Made by a program: the position numbers and the translations under genes. DNA of 64,000 nt, taken from contig JARACJ010000009.1 of assembly GCA_028767165.1 (NCBI GenBank), positions 62,001 to 126,000 on the forward strand. The letters are read 5' to 3'. The notes beneath the pieces are model-generated. The model saw only the letters and a program-made list of their open reading frames with translations, was not told the origin of the DNA and did not search any database. Below, in pieces: positions 29,287 through 38,540 of this stretch; the stretch's first letter is position 1; each line of letters opens with the position of its first letter. Origin of the DNA: Proteobacteria bacterium DTSAM18 (GTDB lineage: Bacteria; Myxococcota_A; UBA796; GCA-2862545).

Positions 29287-30614
29287 ACGCGAAGAACACC
29301 CGTCTGGATCTGGCGGCAGACGTCGTCGCACAGGCCAAAGCCCTCGGCGCCCAGGAGGTCAGTGCCGCCGTGGTCGAGAGCAGCAGCATCAACCTCACCC
29401 GCCGCGACGGCAAGGTGGAGCAGGCCAGCGAGGCCACGAGCCGCCGGTTGTCGCTGTCGCTCATGGTCGACGACAAGTTCTCGAGCCACTCCACCAGCGA
29501 CCTGCGTCCGGAGGCCGTACAGACGTTCCTCGCCCGCGCCGTCGCCGCCACGGGCCTGCTCGAGCCCGACCCGGAACGGCGCCTTCCGGACCCCGCCCTG
29601 ATGGGACGAGGCACCAGCGAGGAGGCACTCGACCACCTCGACCCCACCTACGCCGACTGGACCCCGGACGACCGCGCACGCCTGGCGGAGTCGATGGAGA
29701 TGGCCATGGATGCGCGCCGGGCCGACGACTTCATCTCGTCCACCAGCTACTACAGCGACGGCCGCTCCCACTACACCCAGGTCACCTCCAACGGCTTCTC
29801 CGACGAGTCCGAGGGCGCCTGGTACTCCCTGGGCTCCACCCTCACCCTGCGCGACGAGGGCGGACGCCGACCGGAGGGCTCCTCCTTCTACGCCGTCCGC
29901 CACCGCGCCGACCTGCCCACCGTCGACGCCATCGCCGATCAGGCCGTGGAGCGGTCACGTCAGGCCGTCGGCTCCGGCCCCACCGAGTCGGGTCGCTACC
30001 CCATGTTCCTGGAGAACCGGGTCGCAGGCCGCATCCTCGGCATCCTGTCCGGGCCCCTGTCGGGCAGCGCCATCCACTACGGCCGCTCCTGCCTGGCCGA
30101 CAAGCTCGGCCAGTCCATCGGCTCGAGCCTGCTCACACTCGTCGACGATCCGACGATCCCCCGCGGCCTCGGCTCCACCCCCTGGGACGAGGATCTGCTC
30201 AAGGCGCAGCGTCGCACCATCGTCGACGCCGGCGTGCTGCAGCAGCACTACCTCGACGTCTACTACGCGCGGAAGCTCGGCCGCGATCCCACCACGGGCA
30301 GCCGCACCAACTGGGTCGTGCCGCCGGGAGAGCGGAGCTGGCAGGCGCTGGCCAAGGAGAGGGACAAGTCCATCCTCGTCACCGGCTTCCTCGGTGGCAA
30401 CGCCAACCCCCTCACCGGCGACTTCAGCTTCGGCATCCGCGGCCTGCTGCTCGAGAACGGCGAGGTGGTGCAGTCCCTGTCGGAGATGAACGTGGCGGGC
30501 AACCTGCTCGACATCTTCCACAAGCTCGCCGCCGTGGGCGACGATCCGTGGACCTGGTCGGCCACCCGGTCCCCCACCCTGCTGTTCGACGACGTCGCCT
30601 TCAGCGGCACCTGA
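29283..30614 (+). CDS. tldE: TldE/PmbA, partner subunit of TldD
   Basis: Non-catalytic partner of TldD (also called PmbA), needed for the active heterodimer. It has 443 residues and the same fold as TldD but no HExxxH motif, as expected. Family features include VESSSINLTRRDGKVEQAS at the N-terminus and, near the C-terminus, VTGFLGGNANPLTGDFSFG. The ATGA overlap with tldD fixes the start. Its stop is only three bases from the stop of the convergent gene, so no terminator fits between them. Confidence 0.93.
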   Translation: MNAKNTRLDLAADVVAQAKALGAQEVSAAVVESSSINLTRRDGKVEQASEATSRRLSLSLMVDDKFSSHSTSDLRPEAVQTFLARAVAATGLLEPDPERRLPDPALMGRGTSEEALDHLDPTYADWTPDDRARLAESMEMAMDARRADDFISSTSYYSDGRSHYTQVTSNGFSDESEGAWYSLGSTLTLRDEGGRRPEGSSFYAVRHRADLPTVDAIADQAVERSRQAVGSGPTESGRYPMFLENRVAGRILGILSGPLSGSAIHYGRSCLADKLGQSIGSSLLTLVDDPTIPRGLGSTPWDEDLLKAQRRTIVDAGVLQQHYLDVYYARKLGRDPTTGSRTNWVVPPGERSWQALAKERDKSILVTGFLGGNANPLTGDFSFGIRGLLLENGEVVQSLSEMNVAGNLLDIFHKLAAVGDDPWTWSATRSPTLLFDDVAFSGT

Positions 30615-30617
30615 GGA

Positions 30618-31373
30618 TCAGCACAGGCCCCGGGGCAGCAGGCGTTGCTGCTCCAGGGCCTGCCCCGCCTGGAACGGCGGCACATCGGGCCAGAGCGGGA
30701 TGACCTGCAGCATGGCGCGATCGAAGGCCCGGCGGGTGTCGGGTCCAGGTGCCTCGAGCACCTGCTGGTGCAGCTCCCAGGTGCGCCCGTAGGCCTCGGC
30801 CCAGCGCTCGACGGGGGCGAGGCGGGGGTCGTCCGTCCCCCAGTCCATCCACAGCGGCAGCAGGAGCAGCAGCCCCTGGCGACCGGACGTGGCCTGCAGG
30901 TGGGCGCCCGGGTCCTGGTGCCCCTGCCCTACGGCCATCTCCGCCATCAGTATCTGCAATCGCCACCAGGCCTCCTGTCCATGGGACAGGCCCTGAAGCG
31001 AGACCGCCTGTTGGAAGACCGCCGCAGCGAGACCCATCCACACCGCGGGCAGACAGGGCCGCACCGCCGGTGCAACACGCTCCATGGCGGGGTGGACACG
31101 CCCCCGTGCCGCGTCGGCCTCCCAGTCCGCGAGATTGTCCGCCACGTCGATACAGACCTGCAGACAGTCCATCACACGCGCCAGGGCAGCGATGGAAGAT
31201 TCCTTCCACCCGAGCGACCGCGCGACCTCCGTGACCAGGATCCGGTGGGGCGTCGTGCCGCTGTGCCGCATCTGGGCGTCGGTCGCATCCACACACGCAT
31301 GCAGGCTCAAGGCCGCCTGTGTGCCGCCGAATCGAGCGTCGATCAACGCCCTTGCATCGGGAAAACTACCCAT
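30618..31373 (-). CDS. putative class I isoprenoid-synthase-fold protein, degenerate
   Basis: A 251-residue, almost all-helical protein. The stretch LQVCIDVADNLADWEADAAR followed by GRVHP resembles the Asp-rich helix of prenyltransferases and squalene/phytoene synthases (LQ..DD..D...D...GR), with several of the expected Asp positions kept. A clear second Asp-rich motif is not visible, so catalysis is doubtful. It may be a relative of polyprenyl synthetases that lost activity or acquired another role. GGAGGAG precedes ATG 31373; upstream in-frame sequence lacks coding character. It is divergent from the 159-residue unknown gene at 31447. Confidence 0.4.
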   Translation of the reverse strand: MGSFPDARALIDARFGGTQAALSLHACVDATDAQMRHSGTTPHRILVTEVARSLGWKESSIAALARVMDCLQVCIDVADNLADWEADAARGRVHPAMERVAPAVRPCLPAVWMGLAAAVFQQAVSLQGLSHGQEAWWRLQILMAEMAVGQGHQDPGAHLQATSGRQGLLLLLPLWMDWGTDDPRLAPVERWAEAYGRTWELHQQVLEAPGPDTRRAFDRAMLQVIPLWPDVPPFQAGQALEQQRLLPRGLC

Positions 31374-31446
31374 CTGCTCCTCCACGCGGATCCCCTCAGT
31401 CCCTGTGGTACCGTACCGGCGCATCGACCGCCAAGGAGCGCCGCCC

Positions 31447-31926
31447 ATGTCGACCTACCCTCTCAGAAATTCTCTTGGCCAGAGCATCCAGACGCTCTTC
31501 CTCTCCAACCTCAACTGTGGCGATACCCAACAGACCGCCCGGTACCAGGCCCTTGAAGCCTTCTGCCAGAACCTCGATGCTGCAGACGGCAGCCCCTGTG
31601 CGGGCAACTGGCAGGCCATCCTGGCCAACGCGTTCCTTCCCGGCGGCACCCCCGTCGCCTTCCAGAACACCGGCACCGACACCTGGTCCGCGCCCGCCTA
31701 CACCTGGCAGGTCCTGCGGTACATGAGCCACTGGCTCGTGGTACCCGACCTCGCAAGCCACGGCTTCAAGGCCTCCAACCACGCCGTCGACTTCATGAAG
31801 GCCATCACCACGGGCGCCACGCCCACCCCGAACTACAACAGCATGGTCAGCCAGATGGTGAGCGACATCAACGGTGCCTTCCCCGCACAGCCCCCCGGCG
31901 ACCTCGTCCTCTCCATGTCCCCCTAG
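31447..31926 (+). CDS. small protein of unknown function upstream of a sensor kinase
   Basis: A 159-residue protein without a signal peptide and with no recognised family. It is rich in aromatic residues, Asn and Gln (FLSNLNCGDTQQTARYQAL, SAPAYTWQVLRYMSHW) and looks like a globular helical domain. It has two Cys residues. It ends in TAG, and the membrane histidine kinase starts 19 bases later, so the two are probably one operon and this could be the kinase's input or partner protein. AAGGAG lies nine bases before the ATG. Confidence 0.65.
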   Translation: MSTYPLRNSLGQSIQTLFLSNLNCGDTQQTARYQALEAFCQNLDAADGSPCAGNWQAILANAFLPGGTPVAFQNTGTDTWSAPAYTWQVLRYMSHWLVVPDLASHGFKASNHAVDFMKAITTGATPTPNYNSMVSQMVSDINGAFPAQPPGDLVLSMSP

Positions 31927-31945
31927 TCCCCCCGACGAGCCACGC

Positions 31946-33445
31946 ATGATCTCCGAGCACAGCACCTCCGACAGCGGGACCACAGGGTCCCCCACACCGG
32001 CCCGATCGTTCGGCCCCACCCGCCCCGACAAGCTCGAACAATGGCTCGACATCTGGCGGGTTCCTTCCACGCTGACCTTCATCGCACTCACGTTCTCGGT
32101 GACCGCGATCTCCCTGGTCGTCAACGCCCACGTCCTGCAGTCCGAGACGTTGACGCGGGCCGGGTCCATCGGTGCGTGGCTGCTGGTGATCTTCAACCTT
32201 CTCAGCGCCACCGCCACGTGGTTCACCAGCCACGCCATTCGCAACGACCTGCTGTCACAGAAGACCTGGCTGGTCACGAACAACATCGTCGGCATGGTGT
32301 GGCTGCTGCTGCTGGCCTGGTTCAGCAGCTTCCCCATCGCCATCGTGGTCGCGCTCCTGTGGGTCTCCACGCTCATCAACGACGTCCGGGTCCTGTACGA
32401 CGCCCCCCACGTGTACGTCTCGAACCTGGTCCCCATCCCGCTCACGTACCTGCTGCTGCTGGCGCTCGATCTGTTCGGCCAGCCGGGCCTGGGCCTGCGC
32501 GCCACCCTCGCCGAGGACGGGGCCCACTTCTGGGGCATGACCGGCTCGCTCGCCATCCTGATGCCCGTGACCGCCGCGGTCATCTGGGGTGTGGGGGCCA
32601 ACGTCCGCAAGCACGACAACCTCCTGCTCAAGTTCGCCGCGAAGGAAGCCCAGATCGACTGGATGCTCCGCGAGCGCGAAGTGCTGATGTCGTACACCAA
32701 CCTGCTCGCACCGGGCCTCGCCGCCGCCAAGTACAGCCACGATCTCGCCTCCCCGCTCACCGTTCTCCACCTGAGCCTCAACGAGCTGCGGGAGCTGCCC
32801 TCCCACCACGCCCAGCTCGACGAACCCCTGCAGGACGCCATCGAGGCATGTGACCAGCTGCAGCACATGATCAAGGGCATGACCCGCGCGGTGAAGTCCG
32901 ACATGGCCGTCGCCCGCACCGCCCTGCACGAGCTCGTCGACCAGGCCTGGGAGGAGGCCTGCGGCCAGCTGCAGGGCCATGGCATCACCCCCCTGCAGCC
33001 CGTGATCCATCTCGACAGCACCTCGGTGTGGGTCACCGACGAGCACGCCGGCGCCATCGGGTGCGTCCTCGTCAACGGCACGCTCCAGCGCCCCGACCGC
33101 GCCCTGGAGATCACCGGCTCCCCCGTGGGCGACTGGCACTACCAGATCCACATCCGCGACCACGGCGTCCCCCGGGCACAGGCCGGCGAGGCACTCGGGA
33201 AGATCCGGCACCGCCTCTCCCTTCGTCACGAGCAGACGAGCCGTTCCTTCAACCGGCAGTACCGTGGCTTCGGCCTCGGCCTCACCTTGTCCAAGCTGCT
33301 GCTGGTGCGCAACCACGGCTGGCTGGACTGCCGGGCACCGGACGAGGGCGATGGCGTGATCATCGACGTCACGCTGCCGATCACGCCCCCCCAGGACATG
33401 CCTTCCGACGCCGTCAGCTTCCTGCTCGGCCCCAGCAACGCCTGA
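31946..33445 (+). CDS. membrane-bound sensor histidine kinase, divergent
   Basis: A 499-residue protein. The first 230 residues carry about six membrane segments, an integral-membrane sensor region without a recognised input domain. The dimerisation segment has the likely phospho-acceptor in KYSHDLASPLTVLHLSLNEL, near residue 272. The ATPase part is divergent: the N-box reads VLVNGTLQ, the G1 box IRDHG instead of DxGxG, and only RGFGLGLTLSK is close to consensus. It may still bind ATP. No response regulator gene is nearby. It ends three bases from the convergent lipoprotein gene. Confidence 0.7.
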   Translation: MISEHSTSDSGTTGSPTPARSFGPTRPDKLEQWLDIWRVPSTLTFIALTFSVTAISLVVNAHVLQSETLTRAGSIGAWLLVIFNLLSATATWFTSHAIRNDLLSQKTWLVTNNIVGMVWLLLLAWFSSFPIAIVVALLWVSTLINDVRVLYDAPHVYVSNLVPIPLTYLLLLALDLFGQPGLGLRATLAEDGAHFWGMTGSLAILMPVTAAVIWGVGANVRKHDNLLLKFAAKEAQIDWMLREREVLMSYTNLLAPGLAAAKYSHDLASPLTVLHLSLNELRELPSHHAQLDEPLQDAIEACDQLQHMIKGMTRAVKSDMAVARTALHELVDQAWEEACGQLQGHGITPLQPVIHLDSTSVWVTDEHAGAIGCVLVNGTLQRPDRALEITGSPVGDWHYQIHIRDHGVPRAQAGEALGKIRHRLSLRHEQTSRSFNRQYRGFGLGLTLSKLLLVRNHGWLDCRAPDEGDGVIIDVTLPITPPQDMPSDAVSFLLGPSNA

Positions 33446-33448
33446 TCC

Positions 33449-34618
33449 CTACGGGGCCGGGCGCGCCGACAACGTGGACTCGGCAGCCGGCCCGTCGGCG
33501 GGCGCCCCGATGTCGGTCCAGGCGTGGGTGAGTGCCCAGGGCCAGTCCACGAGCTGGAGATCTCCCGGATCGGGCGAGACCAGCCTCAGGGCCATCTCGG
33601 CCCGGCCCACCTCCGGATACGACAGCGGATGGTCGTCGATGCGCTCGTCCCAGTTGGAGAACATGAGCTCCGCCGCATCTCCGGTGATCCGTGACGACCA
33701 GCCGAGCATGTGCTGCTCGTCGGTGGTGGCCGCCTCGTTCCAGTGGGACAGCTGCAGCGACAAGGCATCGATGGCCCAGAAGGAGGAGGGGGACGGGATG
33801 GGGATGTCGAAGGGCTCGACCGGCACGGCATCCTCGTTGGTGCCGAGGCCGAGACCGAGGCTCGGGATCCCTGGAGGAGCGTCCCAGTCGTAGGCCACCT
33901 CGACGTCCTGGTGCACGGGTGCTCCACCCTCCGACCACCCGAGGCTCACGCCGAACCACACCCGGTAGGTGACGTCGACCGCGGGATCCACGAAGAGGAT
34001 GCACTCCGGCGTGGTGCAGTCGAGGGCGAGGGACAGCGTGTAGTCCACGAACAGGTCGCCCCCTTCGGCCCGCACGTCGTCGAGGGACAGGGCGAACATC
34101 ACCGGTTTGCCCGCATTTCCACCGTCGGTGGCGGCGAGATCGAACCCGTTGAGCCACGCCACGGGCGTCTCCCCCCGCAGGCGTCGCACCAGGCGGTCCT
34201 GATCCTCACGGGGGAGGGCGAGCGTGCCGGTGAGGTCGATGGACCGCCACGTCTCCGTCTCGCCGTCGTAGACCCGCTCGAGGGTCTCCACCTCGAGGAC
34301 CTGGACCGCCAGGGACGGCGTGGTGACGACGGCAGCCTCCCCCACCACCTCGGCCTCGTCCGGCGAGCTGCCGGAGGCGGCGGCGTGGAAGCGCTGCCAC
34401 AGCCCGTCCTGCAGGCGCACCCCGTGACCGAACCGGTTCCACCGGTGGTTGTGGGTCCACTCGTGGAAGAAGCCTTGCCAGATCACGGTGCTGTCGGCGT
34501 CGAGCAGGACCTCCTCACCGTCGATGTCCACCACCTGCTCGGACCGCGGCTCGGGCACGGAGCATCCACCTGCTCCAACAAGCGCCACCCCCATGCCCCA
34601 CCTTCGCGCTCGTCCCAC
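33449..34618 (-). CDS. lipoprotein of unknown function (GTG start)
   Basis: A 389-residue predicted lipoprotein. With GTG 34618 as start, the n-region GRARRWG and core MGVALVGAG lead to a Cys at a lipobox-like GAGGC. GGAGGAA sits just upstream of that GTG. The internal ATG would leave almost no n-region. The mature part is beta-rich with many Asp, Trp and Pro residues. Stretches such as TYRVWFGVSLGWSEGG and WAIDALSLQLSHWNEAA look like strands of a sandwich or propeller. No family was recognised. It shares a divergent gap with the barrel gene at 34776. Confidence 0.7.
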   Translation of the reverse strand: MGRARRWGMGVALVGAGGCSVPEPRSEQVVDIDGEEVLLDADSTVIWQGFFHEWTHNHRWNRFGHGVRLQDGLWQRFHAAASGSSPDEAEVVGEAAVVTTPSLAVQVLEVETLERVYDGETETWRSIDLTGTLALPREDQDRLVRRLRGETPVAWLNGFDLAATDGGNAGKPVMFALSLDDVRAEGGDLFVDYTLSLALDCTTPECILFVDPAVDVTYRVWFGVSLGWSEGGAPVHQDVEVAYDWDAPPGIPSLGLGLGTNEDAVPVEPFDIPIPSPSSFWAIDALSLQLSHWNEAATTDEQHMLGWSSRITGDAAELMFSNWDERIDDHPLSYPEVGRAEMALRLVSPDPGDLQLVDWPWALTHAWTDIGAPADGPAAESTLSARPAP

Positions 34619-34736
34619 GCTTCCTCCTCGGAGAACGTCGCCCACCCGATTGACCGAACGGCCAGTCGAGGAGGCGTTTTCCGGTCGTAACGCCGGCTTC
34701 GATGGACATCCTACGTCACCTTCGCGTTCCCGCGCG

Positions 34737-34770
34737 CCCCCTTCTGGGGTAGTGTCGGCCCCCACGGAGG
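34737..34770 (+). promoter_or_regulatory. promoter-like box CCCCCTTCTGGGGTAGTGT
   Basis: GGGGTAGTGT here is identical to the box upstream of sbcD, and in both cases the TAGTGT starts exactly 26 bases before the ATG. The flanks also match (a preceding CCCCCT and a following CCACGGAG). It is probably a -10 element with a very short leader; no -35 is evident. Confidence 0.5.
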
Positions 34771-34775
34771 CAACG

Positions 34776-35702
34776 ATGAAGAAGCTGCTGCTCGCCCTGA
34801 TGTTCTGGGCCACCACCGCCAGCGCGCAGGACTTCAAGATCCCGAGCAAGTCCTGGGCCCACGAGCACGCCCTCGCGGTGCGGGTGAACCCCCTCGGGCT
34901 GATGCTCTTCTCCCGCCTGGGCCACAAGTGGCGCCTTTCCAGTTCCGACTCGATGCTCTTCGAGAACACCTACCTCGAGCTCGGCCCGTCGGTGGCGGCC
35001 TCCCCGGCGTGGGCCCGCGGCGGCGTCACCTTGACCGTCCAGCCGATCAACCTGTTCCGGTTCCGCCTGAAGTCCGAGGCCATCGGCCTGTTCGGCACCT
35101 TCGGCTCCACCCAGAGCTGGGAGAACGGCCTGCAGGCCAACAACCAGGGCTGGTCCGACTCCGTGCTGAACGCCCGCGAAGACACCGTCGGCGACAACTA
35201 CGCCACCTACGGCCTTCGCTCCTCCGCGGAAGGCCTGCTGCAGGCCAAGGTGGGGCCGGTGGCCGTCCGCAGCACCTTCCAGACCGTCCACCAGGTGCTC
35301 CAGCTGCGCGATGGCGACCAGCTCGTGTACGACCAGGTGCTCGACGTGCTCATCCCCAACAACGGCTTCGCCCTCAACAACGACGCCGACCTCCTCGGCC
35401 TCATCCAGGATGGTCGCTTCGTCGCCGGCGTCCGCCACACCTGGACCCACACGCCTGCCGCCCACGACGGCGACACCCCCGCCTACACCCAGCAGCGCGT
35501 CGGCCCCATGTTCATGTGGTCCATCCTCGACGACGCCTCCAAGGCCCACGGGCAGGTGCAGCTCATCACCATGGCCCAGTGGTGGTTGCAGCACGCCAAC
35601 CGAACCGGGCAGGATGTGCCCCAAGGCATCCCCTACTTCGTGCTCGCGGTGAAGACCTCCGGCTTCGGTCTGCCCTGGAAGCGTGCACAGCCCGTGGAGT
35701 GA
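34776..35702 (+). CDS. predicted outer-membrane protein of unknown function
   Basis: A 308-residue exported protein (signal KKLLLALMFWATTASAQ). The mature part has alternating strands with long polar loops, for example VAASPAWARGGVTLTVQPI and FRFRLKSEAIGLFGTFGS, consistent with a 12-stranded barrel or an outer-membrane channel. No family is recognised. GGAGG lies six bases before the ATG. The DUF4336 gene starts two bases after the stop, so the two are probably co-transcribed. Confidence 0.75.
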   Translation: MKKLLLALMFWATTASAQDFKIPSKSWAHEHALAVRVNPLGLMLFSRLGHKWRLSSSDSMLFENTYLELGPSVAASPAWARGGVTLTVQPINLFRFRLKSEAIGLFGTFGSTQSWENGLQANNQGWSDSVLNAREDTVGDNYATYGLRSSAEGLLQAKVGPVAVRSTFQTVHQVLQLRDGDQLVYDQVLDVLIPNNGFALNNDADLLGLIQDGRFVAGVRHTWTHTPAAHDGDTPAYTQQRVGPMFMWSILDDASKAHGQVQLITMAQWWLQHANRTGQDVPQGIPYFVLAVKTSGFGLPWKRAQPVE

Positions 35703-35704
35703 GC

Positions 35705-36382
35705 ATGTTGCTGCGGCCGCTCGGTCAGGACCTGTGGACCGCCACCTGTGACTTCCGTGCGATGGGCATGAACCTCGGCGGCCGCATGAACGTCGTGCGG
35801 CTGCCCGACGGCGGACTGTGGCTCCACAGTCCCATCCCCCTCACCGCCGAGCTCCTCGACGAGGTGAAGGCCCTCGGCCCCGTGCGGCACCTGGTCTCCC
35901 CGAACCTGTTCCACCACCTGCACCTCCCGGACTGGTCCCGGGCCTTTCCCCAGGCGCAGGTCTGGGCCCCGCCGGGACTCGAGCGCAAGCAGCCCGATCT
36001 GCGCATCGATCACTTCCACGACGAAGCCGAGCCCCACCCGTGGGGTGACGTGCTCCGTGCCCAGCCCCTCGCGGGTCTGCCCGCGCAGGGAGAGGTCATG
36101 TTCGTGCACCGGCCGAGCGCCACCTTGATGCTGGCGGATGCCCTGCTCTACCTGCCGAGCCCCGAGGGCCGGCTCACCCGCCTGTACGCACGCCTGTCGG
36201 GCGTCCTCGAGCGCCCCGCCCGCACGGCCCTGCTGAGGCTGATCACACGCGACAAGGCCGCGGCCGAGCAGAGCATCCGCGCCCTGCAGGGCGAGCCCAT
36301 CGAACGCATCACCATATGCCACGCAGGCATCTTCGAGGGCGATGGCCACGAAGCCCTGCGCAGGGCCTGGGGCGTCACCTGA
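35705..36382 (+). CDS. DUF4336 family protein (metallo-beta-lactamase-like)
   Basis: A 225-residue protein of the DUF4336 family. Conserved parts are MNVVRLPDGGLWLHSPIPLT, the segment VRHLVSPNLFHHLHLPDW, and a later MFVHRPSATLMLADALLYLP. Members are thought to share the metallo-beta-lactamase scaffold, but the full zinc motif HxHxDH is not present; only HHLHL remains. Activity is unknown. No signal peptide. It follows the barrel gene by two bases. Confidence 0.8.
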   Translation: MLLRPLGQDLWTATCDFRAMGMNLGGRMNVVRLPDGGLWLHSPIPLTAELLDEVKALGPVRHLVSPNLFHHLHLPDWSRAFPQAQVWAPPGLERKQPDLRIDHFHDEAEPHPWGDVLRAQPLAGLPAQGEVMFVHRPSATLMLADALLYLPSPEGRLTRLYARLSGVLERPARTALLRLITRDKAAAEQSIRALQGEPIERITICHAGIFEGDGHEALRRAWGVT

Positions 36383-36499
36383 CGGCATGTCCCACCCGCC
36401 CGCGGGTTGTACGGAACATGGTTGAGCGCCTGATCGGAAGGCGGTATCAAGAGCAGCGGCCCGTCCCGGGCCCTCCCCCACCTCACCCGAGGAGAGCCC

Positions 36500-37264
36500 A
36501 TGCCCTCGCCCCTCCCCCTGCGCTCCGCCCGGATCGGACTGCTGGCCCTGTTCGCCACGCCGGCACTCGCCGACGAAGACATGCGGCTGGAGTACCAGAT
36601 CACCGTCAAGGGTCAGCCCGTGGGCACCCGCGTGGTCGACATCCACCTCGACGAGAGCGGCAAGGAGCCCGTCACCATCCTGAGCGCCCGCACCCGCATC
36701 GATGCCACCATCGGTCCCGTGAGCTACCGCTACGACCAGCGCCTCACCGCCTCCACCGAGGGCGGCCCGGCCTCGTTCCAGTCCGTCATCAACGACAACG
36801 GCACCTCCTGGGAGCTGCAGGCCCGTCGCATCGGCGGACGCTGGCTGCTCGCCGAGCAGACCACCCGTGGCCCCCGCATGCGGGAGGCGGCAGGACACGA
36901 GATCGACCTGTCCACGGCCGACCTGATGAACCCCTGGTCCGCCGTGCCCTTGAAGGATCTGTCCGACCTGCAGCTGCTGTCCGCCGAGACCGGCGACGTC
37001 TGGCAGGGCGAGGTCACTGCCGTCGAGGGCAAGGTGGTCAAGCTCGGCAAGCGCCGTGTGGCCGTGCAGGGCCTGCAGTGGCGCTCACCGGAAGGTCCGG
37101 CCACCTTCTACTACGACGCCGAGGGCGTCCTCGTGCGCTACGAGATGCGGCTCATGGGCCTGTCCATCCAGGCGAGCCTCACCCATGCGCCGCCCAAGGG
37201 CCCCGACACCTTCGCCGTGCCCATCGGCAGCCCGACCGTCGACGAGCTGCCGTTGACCCTCTGA
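36500..37264 (+). CDS. exported protein resembling the DUF6134/DUF3108 type
   Basis: A 254-residue exported protein (signal ending in LFATPALA). The mature part is beta-rich and begins LEYQITVKGQPVGTRVVDI. This pattern of a dimethyl-like beta domain measuring substrate conversion factors is shared with DUF6134- and DUF3108-type periplasmic proteins, which are of unknown function. The assignment is by pattern only. GAGGAG precedes the ATG. It is convergent with rlmI, ten bases apart. Confidence 0.6.
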   Translation: MPSPLPLRSARIGLLALFATPALADEDMRLEYQITVKGQPVGTRVVDIHLDESGKEPVTILSARTRIDATIGPVSYRYDQRLTASTEGGPASFQSVINDNGTSWELQARRIGGRWLLAEQTTRGPRMREAAGHEIDLSTADLMNPWSAVPLKDLSDLQLLSAETGDVWQGEVTAVEGKVVKLGKRRVAVQGLQWRSPEGPATFYYDAEGVLVRYEMRLMGLSIQASLTHAPPKGPDTFAVPIGSPTVDELPLTL

Positions 37265-37274
37265 GGACGGCGCC

Positions 37275-38471
37275 TCAGGCGTCCATGCCCACGCGGAAGG
37301 CGAAGGACTTGAGGTAGCGGGTCTCGGGGACCGCCGGAAGCACCGGGTGGTCGGAGGCCTGCTCGCCGCGGTGGATCATCTGGATGCGGCGCCCGCACTC
37401 CCGGGCCGCCTTGTGGACGGCCTCGAGGAAGCGGTCCTCGTGCACGTGGAAGCTGCAGGACGAGGTGAAGAAGTAGCCGCCTGCCTCGGTGAGGGTGAGG
37501 CCGAGGGCGTTGATCTCCTGGTAGCCACGCAGGGCGGAGCCGGCGGCCTTGCGCTGCTTGGCGAAGGCCGGGGGATCGAGCACGACACAGCCGAAGCGCT
37601 GCCCCTCGACGACCATCTTCTGCAGGGTCTTCTTGCCCTCGGTGCCCCAGGCGGTGAGCTTGCCGCCGAAGCCGTTGGCCTCGGCATTGGCGAGCGCGCG
37701 CTCGGCGTTGGCCTCGTCGCTGTCGACCACGGTGGCGTGGGTGGCGCCCGCCGCCAGGCCGTGGAGCGCCCAACCGCCGGTGTTGGCGTACACGTCGAGC
37801 ACGGTGCGGCCCTTCATCAGGGGCGCGGCCCAGCGCTTGTTGTCGATCTGGTCGAAGAAGTGGCCGGTCTTCTGGCCGCCGAGGGTGGACGCGGTGAACT
37901 TCACGCCGAACTCGTCGAAGGTGACCTCGTCGGGGCAGTCGCCGAACCACACGCCGCGGGTACGCTCGAGGCCCTCGAGGCTGCGGACGGGGCTGTCGTT
38001 GCGGAGCACCGCGGCGCGGGGGCCGTAGACCTCCTCGATGGCCTGACGCAGGGCGTCCTTGCGGACCTCCATGCCCAACGTGCCGATCTGCACCGACAGG
38101 ACGTCGTCGTAGCGATCGATGATGAGACCCGGCAGCAGGTCGCCCTCGGAGTACACGAGACGCATCGACTTGCGGCCCGGGTAGACGGCCTGACGCAGCT
38201 CGAGGGCCTCGCGCATGCGCTGCGCGTAGAACCACGGTGCGTTGATGTCCTCCTTCCGACGACGGGAGAGGATCCGTACCGCGATCAGGCTGTTCGGGTT
38301 GCCGTAGCCGCGCCCGAGGAACTTGCCTTTCGCGCTCATGACGTCCACCACGCCACCGGCGGGCAGATCCTTCACTCCTTCGGCGATCTCGTTGGAGAAC
38401 ACCCAGGGATGACCGTTGGCCACCCGGCGATCGTGCTTGGGCTTGAGGTGGACGGTGACGACGTCGGACAT
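37275..38471 (-). CDS. rlmI: 23S rRNA (cytosine-C5)-methyltransferase RlmI-like
   Basis: A class I SAM methyltransferase of the RlmI family, which methylates C1962 of 23S rRNA in E. coli. It has 398 residues, against 396 in E. coli. The N-terminal PUA domain starts VVTVHLKPKHDRRVANGHPWVFSNEI. The EEHEE-type middle domain follows. The catalytic domain has VLDVYANTGGWALHGLAAG (motif I), VVLDPPAFAK (motif IV) and FFTSSCSFHVHEDRFL, in which the Cys of SSCS is the likely catalytic residue. AGAGGAA precedes the ATG. Confidence 0.9.
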   Translation of the reverse strand: MSDVVTVHLKPKHDRRVANGHPWVFSNEIAEGVKDLPAGGVVDVMSAKGKFLGRGYGNPNSLIAVRILSRRRKEDINAPWFYAQRMREALELRQAVYPGRKSMRLVYSEGDLLPGLIIDRYDDVLSVQIGTLGMEVRKDALRQAIEEVYGPRAAVLRNDSPVRSLEGLERTRGVWFGDCPDEVTFDEFGVKFTASTLGGQKTGHFFDQIDNKRWAAPLMKGRTVLDVYANTGGWALHGLAAGATHATVVDSDEANAERALANAEANGFGGKLTAWGTEGKKTLQKMVVEGQRFGCVVLDPPAFAKQRKAAGSALRGYQEINALGLTLTEAGGYFFTSSCSFHVHEDRFLEAVHKAARECGRRIQMIHRGEQASDHPVLPAVPETRYLKSFAFRVGMDA

Positions 38472-38540
38472 GGAATTCCTCTCGATGGGCGGCCCCCGTA
38501 ACCCACCTTCCCCCTCTCTGCTTGACCCAGGAGGCGCCTC

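Noticed and set aside
36394-36407. ACCCGC/GCGGGT as terminator after the DUF4336 gene
   Set aside because: The stem is only 6 bp with a 2-base loop and no T-run, so it is too weak to call.
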